Counted from the stretch's first letter, positions 49,909-57,922 are shown. The stretch: 64,000 bases of DNA from an uncultured Collinsella sp. (GCA_934654835.1 CAKUGY010000012.1:1-64000), one strand, 5' to 3'. Program-made: numbers and translations. Notes: generated by a model not told the origin, from the letters alone.

Positions 49909-50976
49909 TTGGATAAGAACGAGCTGCAAAAGCGTATGGAACAGGCCATTCGCCTGACGGCACCTGGCCAGCCGATCCGCACCGCCCTCGACATGATCAT
50001 CGCCGGTCACCTGGGCGCCCTTATCTGCGTCGGCGACACCGAAAACGTGCTCGCCGCCGGCAACGACGGTTTCCCGCTCAACATTTCGTTCACCTCGAAC
50101 CGCCTGTTCGAGCTCTCCAAGATGGACGGCGCCATCGTCATCGACGGCGACCTCACTCAGATCCTGCGCGCCAACTTTCACCTCAACCCCGATCCCTCGC
50201 TCGCCACGAGCGAGACGGGTATGCGTCACCGCACCGCCGCCCGTATGTCGGTGCTCACCGACGCCATCGTGATTTCGGTCTCGGCCCGTCGTGCCGTCGT
50301 CAACGTGTACGTCCACGGCAAGAGCTACGAGATCCAGCCCGTCACCACTATCATGAGCTCGGTCAACCAGCTCGTCGCCACGCTCCAGACCACCCGCCAG
50401 TCGCTCGATCGCTCCTTGCTGCGCCTGACGGCCCTCGAGCTCGACGACTACGTTACGCTCGCCGACATCACCGGCATCTTCTCGAGCTTCGAGATCATGC
50501 AGCAGGCAAAGACCGAGCTTAAGGATTGCATCGTCAAGCTGGGCAACCAGGGCAAGCTCGTGCAGATGCAGCTCGAGCAGCTCGCGGGCTCCAGCATGGA
50601 TACCGAGTACGACCTGATGATTCGCGACTACGCGAGCGACTCCTCCGAGGCCAATGCCGAGAAGATCCGCGCCGAGCTCGCTCGCATGACGCCTAAGGAC
50701 CTGTCCGACCCGCAGCACGTGGCAGCGGTTCTGGGCTATGACGACCTGGACGAGGATTCCGTCATGACACCGCTGGGTCTGCGCACGCTTTCACGTGTGT
50801 CTGTCGTGCGCGACGGCGTGGCCGAGAAGATCGTCGACGAGTACGGCTCGCTGCAGGAGCTCATGGACGACATCAGCGAGGACCCGGAGCGCCTGGGCGA
50901 CTTTGGTGTTAACAACCCTGCCATTCTTGCGGACTCGCTGTACCGCATGAAGGGCACCAAACAGGGGAACGCGTAA
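49909..50976 (+). CDS. disA: DNA integrity scanning protein DisA, diadenylate cyclase
   Basis: 355 aa from TTG 49909 (Leu codon read as Met), with GGGAG at good spacing; no ATG in frame is nearby. The DAC domain has DGA (residues 73-75, KMDGAIVIDG) and RHR (106-108, GMRHRTAARM), the c-di-AMP catalytic motifs. A helical linker and a C-terminal HhH domain (TPLGLRTLSRVSVVRDGVAE) follow. It makes c-di-AMP and scans DNA for lesions. radA is not adjacent, unlike in Bacillus. Stop overlaps ispD (TAATG). Confidence 0.95.
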   Translation: MDKNELQKRMEQAIRLTAPGQPIRTALDMIIAGHLGALICVGDTENVLAAGNDGFPLNISFTSNRLFELSKMDGAIVIDGDLTQILRANFHLNPDPSLATSETGMRHRTAARMSVLTDAIVISVSARRAVVNVYVHGKSYEIQPVTTIMSSVNQLVATLQTTRQSLDRSLLRLTALELDDYVTLADITGIFSSFEIMQQAKTELKDCIVKLGNQGKLVQMQLEQLAGSSMDTEYDLMIRDYASDSSEANAEKIRAELARMTPKDLSDPQHVAAVLGYDDLDEDSVMTPLGLRTLSRVSVVRDGVAEKIVDEYGSLQELMDDISEDPERLGDFGVNNPAILADSLYRMKGTKQGNA

Positions 50977-51704
50977 TGGCGCCCGTATGCGCCGTGGTCG
51001 TTGCCGGCGGTAGCGGCCAGCGCTTTGGAAATCCCGGCGGCAAGCAGCTCGTTAACGTGGCAGGCCGTCCGCTCATGAGCTGGTCCATTCGCGCGTTCGA
51101 CCGTAGCGAAAAGGTTGGGCACATCGTGGTGGTGTGTCCTGCCGAGCGCCGTGCCGAGATGCGCCGCCTGGCCATCAGCCCGTTTGACTACGACACGCCC
51201 ATCAGCTTTGCCGATGCCGGCGATACCCGTCAGGACTCCACCCGTGCCGGCGTGCATGCGGTGCCGGCGGGCTTCGAATATGTCGCCATCCACGACGGCG
51301 CCCGTCCGCTCATCACCACCGAGGCCATCGACCATGCCATCGACGTGCTCGTGGGCGATCGCTCGCTCGACGGTGTCGTGTGCGGCCAGCCCGCAATCGA
51401 CACACTCAAGATCGTCGACGGCGATAATATCGTCGAGACGCCGCCGCGCGAGCTCTACTGGGCTGCGCAGACGCCGCAAATCTTTAGCGTCGACGCCATG
51501 AAGCGTGCCCACGCCGCTGCTATCGCCGAGGGCTTTATCGGTACCGATGATTCGTCGCTGGTCGAGCGCATGGGCGGGCGCGTCCGCTGCGTCCAGAGCC
51601 CGCGCGACAACCTTAAAGTGACGATGCCCGAGGACCTGCGTCCCGTAACCGCGATTCTGCTCGGCCGCATGGCCGAGGGAGAGGACCTTCCCCATGTTCA
51701 GTAA
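50976..51704 (+). CDS. ispD: 2-C-methyl-D-erythritol 4-phosphate cytidylyltransferase
   Basis: 242 aa. CTP-binding start VVVAGGSGQRFGNPGGKQL (Lys of KQ conserved), AIHDGARPLITTEAI and TPQIFSVDAMKRAHA motifs. It is the third step of the MEP pathway. Overlaps disA by 1 nt and ispF by 11 nt. Confidence 0.96.
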   Translation: MAPVCAVVVAGGSGQRFGNPGGKQLVNVAGRPLMSWSIRAFDRSEKVGHIVVVCPAERRAEMRRLAISPFDYDTPISFADAGDTRQDSTRAGVHAVPAGFEYVAIHDGARPLITTEAIDHAIDVLVGDRSLDGVVCGQPAIDTLKIVDGDNIVETPPRELYWAAQTPQIFSVDAMKRAHAAAIAEGFIGTDDSSLVERMGGRVRCVQSPRDNLKVTMPEDLRPVTAILLGRMAEGEDLPHVQ

Positions 51705-52188
51705 CCTGCGCATTGGCCACGGCTACGACGTCCACCGTCTGGTGGAGGGGCGTCGATGTATCATCGGCGGGGTCGATATTCCCTACGAGCGCGGCCTGCT
51801 GGGCCACTCGGATGCCGATGTGCTCGCGCATGCGCTGGCCGACGCCATCTTGGGCGCCTGCCGCGGGGGAGACATCGGTAAGCTGTTCCCCGATACCGAC
51901 CCCGCCTACGAGGGTGCCGATTCGATGGTGCTGCTTGCCCGCGTAATGGATTATGCGCGCGAGCTGGGCTTTGAGTTTGTCGATGCCGATTGCACCATCG
52001 CCTGCCAGCAGCCCAAGATCACCCCGCACCGCGATGCCATGCGCGCGAATCTCGCCCATGCCCTGGGCGTCGACGTCGAAAACGTGGGCGTCGCCGCCAC
52101 CACGACCGAAAAGCTCGGTTGGGAAGGCCAGGGCGAGGGAATCGGCGCCTGGGCCGTCTGCCTGCTACAGAAAACCGTTAAGGAGTAA
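51694..52188 (+). CDS. ispF: 2-C-methyl-D-erythritol 2,4-cyclodiphosphate synthase
   Basis: 164 aa. Zinc ligands in RIGHGYDVHRL and HSDADVLAHALADAILG; ATTTEKLGWEGQGEGIGAWA at the end is typical. Follows ispD in frame-shifted overlap, giving coupled translation; the usual order in Gram-positives. Confidence 0.97.
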   Translation: MFSNLRIGHGYDVHRLVEGRRCIIGGVDIPYERGLLGHSDADVLAHALADAILGACRGGDIGKLFPDTDPAYEGADSMVLLARVMDYARELGFEFVDADCTIACQQPKITPHRDAMRANLAHALGVDVENVGVAATTTEKLGWEGQGEGIGAWAVCLLQKTVKE

Positions 52189-52191
52189 CGA

Positions 52192-53658
52192 ATGCGTATC
52201 TACAACAGCGCTACCCATAAAAAGGAAGAGTTCCAGCCTATCGAGTCCGGCAAGGTCCGCATGTACGTGTGCGGCCCCACGGTCTACGACAACATCCACA
52301 TTGGCAACGCCCGCACGTTCATCAGCTTTGACGTGATCCGCCGCTGGCTCATCGCGAGTGGCTACGAGGTCACGTTCGCCCAGAACCTCACCGATGTCGA
52401 CGACAAGATCATTAAGCGCGCCAACGAGCAGGGCCGCACGGCCGCCGAGGTCGCGACGGAGTTCTCCGACAAGTTCATCGGCGTCATGCGTGCCGCCAAC
52501 GTGCTCGATCCCGATGTGCGCCCCCGCGCCACCAAGGAGATCGGCCCCATGATCGCCATGATCAAGACGCTCATCGAGCAGGGCCATGCCTATGCTGCCG
52601 ATAACGGCGACGTGTACTTTGCCGTGCGCAGCGATCCCAATTACGGTCAGGTCTCGGGTCGTAACATCGACGACCTGATGGTGGGCGCGCGCATCGAGGA
52701 GAACGAGGACAAGAACGACCCGCTCGACTTTGCCCTGTGGAAGGCCGCCAAGCCCGGCGAGCCCAGCTGGCCGAGCCCCTGGGGCGAGGGCCGTCCCGGT
52801 TGGCACACCGAGTGCGCCGCTATGGTGCACCGCTATCTGGGCACCCCGATCGATATCCACGGCGGCGGTTCCGACTTGGCCTTCCCGCATCACGAGAATG
52901 AGTGCGCTCAGGCCACCTGCGCCTGGCACCAGGGCTTCTCCAACACCTGGATGCACACGGGCATGCTGCTGGTCGACGGCGAGAAGATGTCCAAGTCGCT
53001 CGGCAACTTCTTTACGCTGGCCGAGGTGCTCGAGCAGCATTCCGCCGCCGCCCTGCGCCTGCTGATGCTGCAGACGAGCTATCGCTCGCCGCTCGACTTT
53101 TCTTGGGAACGCCTGGAGGGTGCCGAGAACTCGCTCACGCGCATTGCCGGTACGGTCGAGAACCTGCGCTGGGCCGCGAACCACGCGACGGCCGATGCCG
53201 ATGCTGCCGCTGCCGAGGCGTTTGCCGCCAAGGCCGCCGAGACCCGTGCCACCTTTAAGGAGTGCATGGACGACGACTTTAACACCGCCGGTGCCATGGG
53301 TGCCGTCTTTGGCTTTGTGACCGAGTGCAACCAGTATCTGGAGCAGGCGGGCGACGCTGCCGATAAGGCTGCCGCTCTCGCTGCCGCTGACACGCTGGCC
53401 GAGCTGCTCGATACGCTTGGCGTCGAGCTTCCCGAGCCCAAGGTCGAGCTGCCGCTGGGCCTGCTGGGCGTTGCCGCCGGTCTGGTCGCCTACACGGGCG
53501 ACGACGTGGACGAGGCCGCTGCCAAGATTCTCGAGGCCCGCGCCGAGGCCCGTGCCGCCAAGAACTGGGATCTGGCCGACGCCATCCGCGACCAGCTCAA
53601 AGACCTGGGTCTGACGATCGAGGATACCGCCGCCGGCACCCGTATCAAATCTCTCTAA
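52192..53658 (+). CDS. cysS: Cysteinyl-tRNA synthetase
   Basis: 488 aa, start 3 nt after the ispF stop. HIGH box as NIHIGNARTFI with zinc Cys in VCGPTVYDN, GWHTECAAM and the KMSKS loop EKMSKSLGNFF. Class I enzyme charging tRNA-Cys. Followed by structured element copy 3 and a terminator. A Mini-III RNase gene (mrnC), next in Bacillus, is missing here. Confidence 0.97.
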   Translation: MRIYNSATHKKEEFQPIESGKVRMYVCGPTVYDNIHIGNARTFISFDVIRRWLIASGYEVTFAQNLTDVDDKIIKRANEQGRTAAEVATEFSDKFIGVMRAANVLDPDVRPRATKEIGPMIAMIKTLIEQGHAYAADNGDVYFAVRSDPNYGQVSGRNIDDLMVGARIEENEDKNDPLDFALWKAAKPGEPSWPSPWGEGRPGWHTECAAMVHRYLGTPIDIHGGGSDLAFPHHENECAQATCAWHQGFSNTWMHTGMLLVDGEKMSKSLGNFFTLAEVLEQHSAAALRLLMLQTSYRSPLDFSWERLEGAENSLTRIAGTVENLRWAANHATADADAAAAEAFAAKAAETRATFKECMDDDFNTAGAMGAVFGFVTECNQYLEQAGDAADKAAALAAADTLAELLDTLGVELPEPKVELPLGLLGVAAGLVAYTGDDVDEAAAKILEARAEARAAKNWDLADAIRDQLKDLGLTIEDTAAGTRIKSL

Positions 53659-53664
53659 TCCCCG

Positions 53665-53766
53665 CGGGTTTCCCAAGCACCCGACCTTGCCGTTCAAACC
53701 GTCGCTCGCGTACTCAAGTACGCGTCGCTCCTCTTTCACGGCAATCTCGGGCACTTGGAAAACCCG
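53665..53766 (+). repeat. Structured hairpin element, copy 3 (after cysS)
   Basis: Outer stem 53665-53677 / 53754-53766 (one C-A mismatch), then CCCGA/TCGGG, then TTGCCGT/ACGGCAA, with 2-nt internal loops. The tip is almost identical to copy 1 and carries CGCGTAC/GTACGCG, longer than CGCGT/ACGCG there. The CC/TC internal loop is on swapped strands relative to copies 1 and 2. H1 is absent. Confidence 0.85.
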
Positions 53767-53770
53767 TACC

Positions 53771-53810
53771 GACCGCTTGAGCTATTCGTCTTAAGCGGTC
53801 GCTTCTTTTG
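53771..53810 (+). terminator. Terminator after cysS
   Basis: GACCGCTT / AAGCGGTC stem (53771-53800), then GCTTCTTTTG. Confidence 0.75.
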
Positions 53811-53844
53811 TTCTGTTTGAAAATTTTTTAAAGGAGGCCGCCTT

Positions 53845-54765
53845 ATGGCCGACAATCGCAAGCGTGTGCCGCGTGGCGGCAAACAGGCTGCTTCTGGCTC
53901 GCGTCCGATTCGCCGCAACGACCGTGCTGCCGCTCCCAAGGGCCAGCGCGATCGCTCCCAGGCTCAGGCTGCACGTCCGCAGCGCGATCGCAACCGCGAC
54001 AACGTTCAGGCCCCCAAGGGCGAGTTTATCGAAGGTCGCCGTGCTGCCGCCGAGGCCCTGCGTACCGGCTTTCCCGTCAAGTGCGCGCTCATCGCCGAGG
54101 GCGGGGAGCGCGATGCCGCCCTGTCTCGCCTGGTCGATGACCTCAACGCCGCGGGCGTCCGCATTAAGTACGTGCCACGCGCGCAGCTCGATGCGCTGTC
54201 GAGCCACGGCGCCCACCAGGGCATTGCGCTCGAGGTGGGCAACTTCCCCTATGCGGACGTTGCCGACATCCTCGACCGCGCGGGCGATGGCCCGGCGCTT
54301 GTCGTCGTGCTCGATCACGTGACCGACGACGGCAACTTTGGCGCCATCGTGCGCTCTGCCGAGGTCGTGGGCGCGGCCGGTGTCATCATTGCCAACAAGC
54401 GCGCTGCTGGCGTGACCGTGGGCAGCTACAAGACTTCTGCCGGTGCCGTCATGCACCTGCCCATCGCGCAGGTTCCCAACATTGCCCGCGCGCTCGACGA
54501 CCTCAAGGCCGCCGGCTTTTGGGTGGGCGGCGCTTCCGAGCATGCCGAGGGCAGCTGCTGGGGTGCTCCCTTCGAGGGTCGCGTGGCGCTCGTCATGGGT
54601 TCCGAAGGCGATGGCATCTCGCGCCTGGTGCTCGAGAAATGCGACTTTTTGACCAAGCTTCCCCAGCGCGGCATGACCGAGAGCCTCAATGTTGCCCAGG
54701 CGACTACGGCGCTGTGCTTTGAGTGGCTGCGCCGCAACGCCGGCGAGCTCATGGGGGAGGAGTAG
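53845..54765 (+). CDS. rlmB: 23S rRNA (guanosine-2'-O)-methyltransferase, TrmH family
   Basis: 306 aa, RBS AAAGGAGG. A basic disordered N-terminus (~50 residues, KRVPRGGKQAASGSRPIRRN) precedes the L30e-like substrate domain (EFIEGRRAAAEALRTGFPVK) and SpoU motifs: VVLDHVTDDGNFGAIVRSAE, ALVMGSEGDGISRLV and MTESLNVAQATTALCFEW. It methylates 23S rRNA (G2251 in E. coli). Stop is 3 bp before the NYN gene. Confidence 0.92.
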   Translation: MADNRKRVPRGGKQAASGSRPIRRNDRAAAPKGQRDRSQAQAARPQRDRNRDNVQAPKGEFIEGRRAAAEALRTGFPVKCALIAEGGERDAALSRLVDDLNAAGVRIKYVPRAQLDALSSHGAHQGIALEVGNFPYADVADILDRAGDGPALVVVLDHVTDDGNFGAIVRSAEVVGAAGVIIANKRAAGVTVGSYKTSAGAVMHLPIAQVPNIARALDDLKAAGFWVGGASEHAEGSCWGAPFEGRVALVMGSEGDGISRLVLEKCDFLTKLPQRGMTESLNVAQATTALCFEWLRRNAGELMGEE

Positions 54766-54768
54766 CGC

Positions 54769-55446
54769 ATGTCCAAAAAGAACCGCGCCAAGTCCAAGGC
54801 CAAGCGCTTTGGCGAGGGCTCGGCCAAACCGATCGTATCGGCCGCGACCTACGGCGTGGGCGGCAATGCGTTTGCGCAGGCCATCGCCGATCCGGTTTCG
54901 ACGGTGCATTCCAATAAGCCCGAGCTGCTAGTGGTCGACGGCTACAACGTGATTCACTGCACGCCGCGTTACGAAAAGCTCGTATACGACCATTCCGATG
55001 ATCCGTATTCCAGCGACGTCCACGATATGGCGCGCACCGCGCTCATCAATGACGTTGCGGCGTTTGCCCAAGGCCGCTACGAGGCCGTGATCGTCTTTGA
55101 CGGCGCGGGAAACATTTCCAGTGAGCGTCCCAACCTGCCGGCCCGCGGCGTGCGCATCGAGTTCTCGCCGACGGGCGTTTCGGCAGATACCGTGGTGCAA
55201 AAGCTCTGCATCGAGGCGCGCGAGGAAGGCCGTGCGTGCTCCGTGGTGTCGAGCGATGGCACCATCCAGGCCGTCGTCATGGGCAAGGGCGTCACGCGCA
55301 TCTCGAGCCGCATGCTGGTGGACGAGCTCAAGCAGATCGACAACGACGTGCACGAGGCCGAGGAGGCACCCCAGATCAAGATGACCTTGGGCAGCCGCCT
55401 GAGTCCCGAGGCACTGGCAAAGCTCAAGGCCCTCCGCGGGAGGTAG
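54769..55446 (+). CDS. NYN-domain RNase (YacP/Rae1 family)
   Basis: 225 aa. A basic N-terminal ~50 residues precede ELLVVDGYNVIHCTPRYEKL (NYN motif with catalytic Asp), VIVFDGAGNIS and VVSSDGTIQAVVMGKGVTRI SSR. Bacillus Rae1 (YacP) cleaves mRNA inside the ribosome. Position after rlmB matches yacP. Ends at a convergent hairpin with the HTH-HipA gene. Confidence 0.88.
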   Translation: MSKKNRAKSKAKRFGEGSAKPIVSAATYGVGGNAFAQAIADPVSTVHSNKPELLVVDGYNVIHCTPRYEKLVYDHSDDPYSSDVHDMARTALINDVAAFAQGRYEAVIVFDGAGNISSERPNLPARGVRIEFSPTGVSADTVVQKLCIEAREEGRACSVVSSDGTIQAVVMGKGVTRISSRMLVDELKQIDNDVHEAEEAPQIKMTLGSRLSPEALAKLKALRGR

Positions 55447-55451
55447 GGGGA

Positions 55452-55472
55452 ACGGGGCCCTGTGGGCCCCGT
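55452..55472. terminator. Convergent hairpin
   Basis: Perfect 9-bp ACGGGGCCC / GGGCCCCGT, loop TGT, between the convergent yacP-like and HTH-HipA genes. There is no T run on either side. Confidence 0.5.
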
Positions 55473-56812
55473 CAGCTCCATTCAGCGATATCGATCATTC
55501 TCTCGAGGCGCCATGCTAGCGCCTCTTTTAGATAAGGCAGCCTCGCTGTTAGGGCATCGTTTTTGGACAGAATCTCGATCGCCTCGTCGACAAAACCCTC
55601 GAGTTTGTCTCCATCGAACCAGCTCATGTCCTCGACGAGCAGCATTTGTTTAGCGGGGCTTGAATGAAACTGCGCGCTGGTAAAACTGTGCTCTCCCGCC
55701 CGAAGCTCCTCAAGAGATATGTTGCACCAGAGCGATGAGCCCGAATCGAAGATGGGGGCCGGTCTGCACGCTAGCGTGTTGACGTTTCGCACGAGGCCAA
55801 AGTTTCGCCAATGCCGGTCGTAGTTGGCGATGATGTCATCGCACACAATCATGCGATCAAGGGCATCCCTGACGCCTATCGCCCCGAGTTCCTCGCAGTT
55901 TGCCACATACCGTTCGTGGTCGGTTAGTCGCTCATCTGCGTTTGCGTGCTGGTTTACGTAGAACGCCGGTACATACTCTTCTTCGTCAGTTAAGAAGACA
56001 TCGCATGTGCTCAGGGCTGACGTACCCGCGCCTTCGAGCGAATAAGGTACAAAATCGCAGGCGTTTAGGATGCGGCGGTGGAGCGCGGTCGCCACCAGCT
56101 CGTTATAAGGTTCCTGGTTCAGGTGCGCTCCTGCCTTATGCAGAATTCGACGCCCACCCTCGCATGTCCAATATTTTTGAAGGTTGCCGTCCGAGGTGTT
56201 ATCGGGCTTTGCGGCGGCTGCTTTGCCCTCCGGGGCGAAAGGCGCGATGGTCAGAGAGACGTCGTCAAAAGCATTATTGAAGAAGTTAATATCCTTCCAC
56301 GCGAGACCGGAATCTTGGGGCCTAATCCAATACTGATCGGATAGGGAGAGGCCGAGATTTCGCTGGACGAGTTCATCGGGAACGTCGACTGTGGCTTCTG
56401 CCAGCAGGGATGACAACCCAATGCGCGCGAGCGGGATGCCGCGGCCACGCCACCAAATACGGAAAGAATCGAGCGATATAGGACTATTGGGGCCAAATAC
56501 TCCAATAGGGGCGTGGGCGTAATCGATGTCGGCGCCGATATGGGTAAAGTCTTTTCGCGATGTGCTGTAGACCAGTTGAGCGACTTCGTACGTGCGGTTC
56601 ATAAGGGCGAATTGGATTTCGCTTTTCCCATGCCCGCGACGGGGGCGTCCTCCCGTTTTGGTTACGGAGCGGAGTCGCGTGTCGACGCTGTCTTTGTCGA
56701 TGAGCCACACACCAGAAGCCTTGCGTGCCTCAAGCGTTCCGTTTTTTATGAGCTCCTGCACCCTGCGCGGGGTGATGTCGAGTAGCTCTGCAGCTTCCTT
56801 TGTGGTCAACAT
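55472..56812 (-). CDS. HTH (excisionase-type) fused to HipA-like kinase
   Basis: 446 aa from ATG 56812, RBS GAAGGG. The first ~45 residues are a MerR/excisionase helix-turn-helix (MLTTKEAAELLDITPRRVQE, NGTLEARKASGVWLIDKDSV). The C-terminal half is HipA-like: CDDIIANYDRHWRNFGLVRN gives catalytic Asp332 and Asn337, and PIFDSGSSL the metal Asp356. A conserved segment TSDGNLQKYW (206-215) precedes it. No separate antitoxin is adjacent, so the HTH may act as a built-in regulator. The gene is AT-richer than the neighbours and sits in a seam of the ribosomal supercluster, which suggests transfer. Confidence 0.85.
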   Translation of the reverse strand: MLTTKEAAELLDITPRRVQELIKNGTLEARKASGVWLIDKDSVDTRLRSVTKTGGRPRRGHGKSEIQFALMNRTYEVAQLVYSTSRKDFTHIGADIDYAHAPIGVFGPNSPISLDSFRIWWRGRGIPLARIGLSSLLAEATVDVPDELVQRNLGLSLSDQYWIRPQDSGLAWKDINFFNNAFDDVSLTIAPFAPEGKAAAAKPDNTSDGNLQKYWTCEGGRRILHKAGAHLNQEPYNELVATALHRRILNACDFVPYSLEGAGTSALSTCDVFLTDEEEYVPAFYVNQHANADERLTDHERYVANCEELGAIGVRDALDRMIVCDDIIANYDRHWRNFGLVRNVNTLACRPAPIFDSGSSLWCNISLEELRAGEHSFTSAQFHSSPAKQMLLVEDMSWFDGDKLEGFVDEAIEILSKNDALTARLPYLKEALAWRLERMIDIAEWS

Positions 56813-56829
56813 CGCGAAACCCTTCGTTA

Positions 56830-56892
56830 GAACGAACAGTTTTATCTATTCCATTGTAATTAAAACTATTCGTTCTGGCGAATAGTTTTGAG
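56830..56892 (-). promoter_or_regulatory. Operator of the HTH-HipA gene
   Basis: GAACGAACAGTTTTA (56830-56844) and TAAAACTATTCGTTC (56861-56875) form an inverted repeat with one mismatch pair and a 16-nt AT centre. A third half-site GAATAGTTTT follows at about 56881. Lies 18 bp upstream of the start; autoregulation is inferred. Confidence 0.7.
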
Positions 56893-57037
56893 ATTGAGGA
56901 CGAACTGGCTGAAATGAACGGGTTTGGCGCCAGATCGCTGCTGGATTTTGCATATTTGCATAACGCTGTGCAGGCCTGTTGCGCCTCGTTCTCAATTCCA
57001 TTATTCTTAACTGGCTTCGCGCGAAAGCGCCAAGTGT

Positions 57038-57112
57038 GCCAGTGTGGCGCAACGGTAGCGCAACTGATTTGTAATCAGTGGGTTGCGGGTTCGATTCCTG
57101 TCACTGGCTCCA
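57038..57112 (+). tRNA. tRNA-Thr (anticodon TGT)
   Basis: 75 nt with encoded CCA. Acceptor GCCAGTG/CACTGGC, anticodon loop TTTGTAA between ACTGA and TCAGT, T-arm GCGGGTTCGATTCCTGT. Its 3' tail and terminator are duplicated 190 bp downstream. Confidence 0.95.
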
Positions 57113-57349
57113 TGGGAGTTTCGGGCTCTGTTCCCTCGTGGGACATGGCCCGTTTCTTGTATGTGCCGGAATCGAACCCGCAAGGGCGCGAGCGTTAAGC
57201 GAACGCGGAGCGTTCGTAGCGAGCGGGCGAGGATGCCGGCAGGCAGCCGAAGCCGGAGCGGATTCGTGAAGCGAATGCGCGGACTTCCTGTCACTGGCTC
57301 CATGGGAGTTCGGGCTCTGTTCCCTCGTGGAACAGGGCCCGTTTCTTGT
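57095..57349 (+). repeat. tRNA-Thr tail duplication unit (190-bp period)
   Basis: 57095-57160 repeats at 57285-57349 with two substitutions and one indel. Each copy runs from the last 18 nt of tRNA-Thr through the terminator (CGGGC..GCCCG, GTTTCTTGT). The 124-nt insert (57161-57284) contains GGAATCGAACCCGC, the exact complement of this tRNA's T-arm, then GC-rich palindromes (GCGTT/AACGC, ATTCG/CGAAT). Same architecture as the tRNA-Val unit. Confidence 0.85.
57122..57160 (+). terminator. Terminator of tRNA-Thr
   Basis: CGGGC-TC-TGTTCC pairs with GGGACA-TG-GCCCG (one G-T), then GTTTCTTGT. The duplicated copy at 57311-57349 has a fully paired GGAACA arm. Confidence 0.75.
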
Positions 57350-57400
57350 TTTGGCGAGTTGTCGGGCCCGGTGTTCGTCTCGTTCCCCAGTTTGTCTCGA

Positions 57401-57524
57401 TCTGTAACAGGTAGGTGAGGAAAACCGTTCTTACTGTTACAGATTTAGATCTAGAGAGAGTTCGGCGGCGAACTATCTCGATCTGTAACACCTGGACCAA
57501 TATTCAGCCTCTTACTGTTACAGA
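57401..57524. repeat. Two equal-length inverted-repeat units (TCTGTAACA..TGTTACAGA)
   Basis: Units 57401-57443 and 57482-57524 are each 43 bp, both start TCTGTAACA and end TTACTGTTACAGA, preceded by TCTCGA. The middle ~20 bp differ completely. Only two units, so not a CRISPR array; they look like paired protein-binding sites or short hairpins. Confidence 0.7.
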
Positions 57525-57561
57525 ATAAGACGGAAGCGGCGAGACGTCTGACTGCCCTGCA

Positions 57562-57679
57562 CGAGCGTGGATATTCGGACACGCGAAGGTGGAAAATCTC
57601 CCACCTGGAGAATGAGCGTGGATAATCTCCCACTTTGGCTGCAAAATCAGGCCAAAAGTGGGAGATTATCCACGCTCGA
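57562..57679. repeat. Nested palindromes with GCGTGGATAATCTCCCAC word
   Basis: GAGCGTGGATAATCTCCCAC (57614 on) pairs with its complement ending at about 57677, 23 bp perfect plus a GGC/GCC inner pair and an A-rich loop. A decayed copy starts at 57562 (GAGCGTGGATATTC) with GGTGG..CCACC. No gene is supported in 57350-57892; downstream 57700-57880 is AT-rich with a CCTATATATAGG palindrome and nothing else recognised. Confidence 0.65.
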
Positions 57680-57882
57680 GTTTGACGGGAAAGTTCGATC
57701 TTGACCTATATATAGGTGCAAATGAGTAGATATCGAAGTTCGATTCAGAAGACGTACTCCACTACGCCAAAGTGTTCCCTCGGGAAATGTCACCACGACA
57801 TGCAAATCCACCGCTCTTCATATCCAAACTCAGCAAAACCGCAGGTCACAGGTATATAGATACGCCCGGCACCGTGTATCTA

Positions 57883-57922
57883 GAGGTTTTCGTTGACAGC
57901 CCCCAAGGTGGCATCGTATTAT
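57883..57922 (+). promoter_or_regulatory. Promoter of the tRNA-tuf operon
   Basis: TTGACA (57893-57898), 18-bp spacer, TATTAT (57917-57922). The preceding block GAGGTTTTCGTTGACAGC (57883-57900) is identical, all 18 nt, to 59714-59731 upstream of rpmG. Confidence 0.85.

Noticed and set aside
57285..57349. tRNA-Thr pseudogene
   Set aside because: The segment holds just the last 18 nt of the tRNA plus its terminator, better described as an attachment-like repeat.
57401..57524. Possible CRISPR array
   Set aside because: Only two units, borders are inverted repeats, and no cas genes are nearby.
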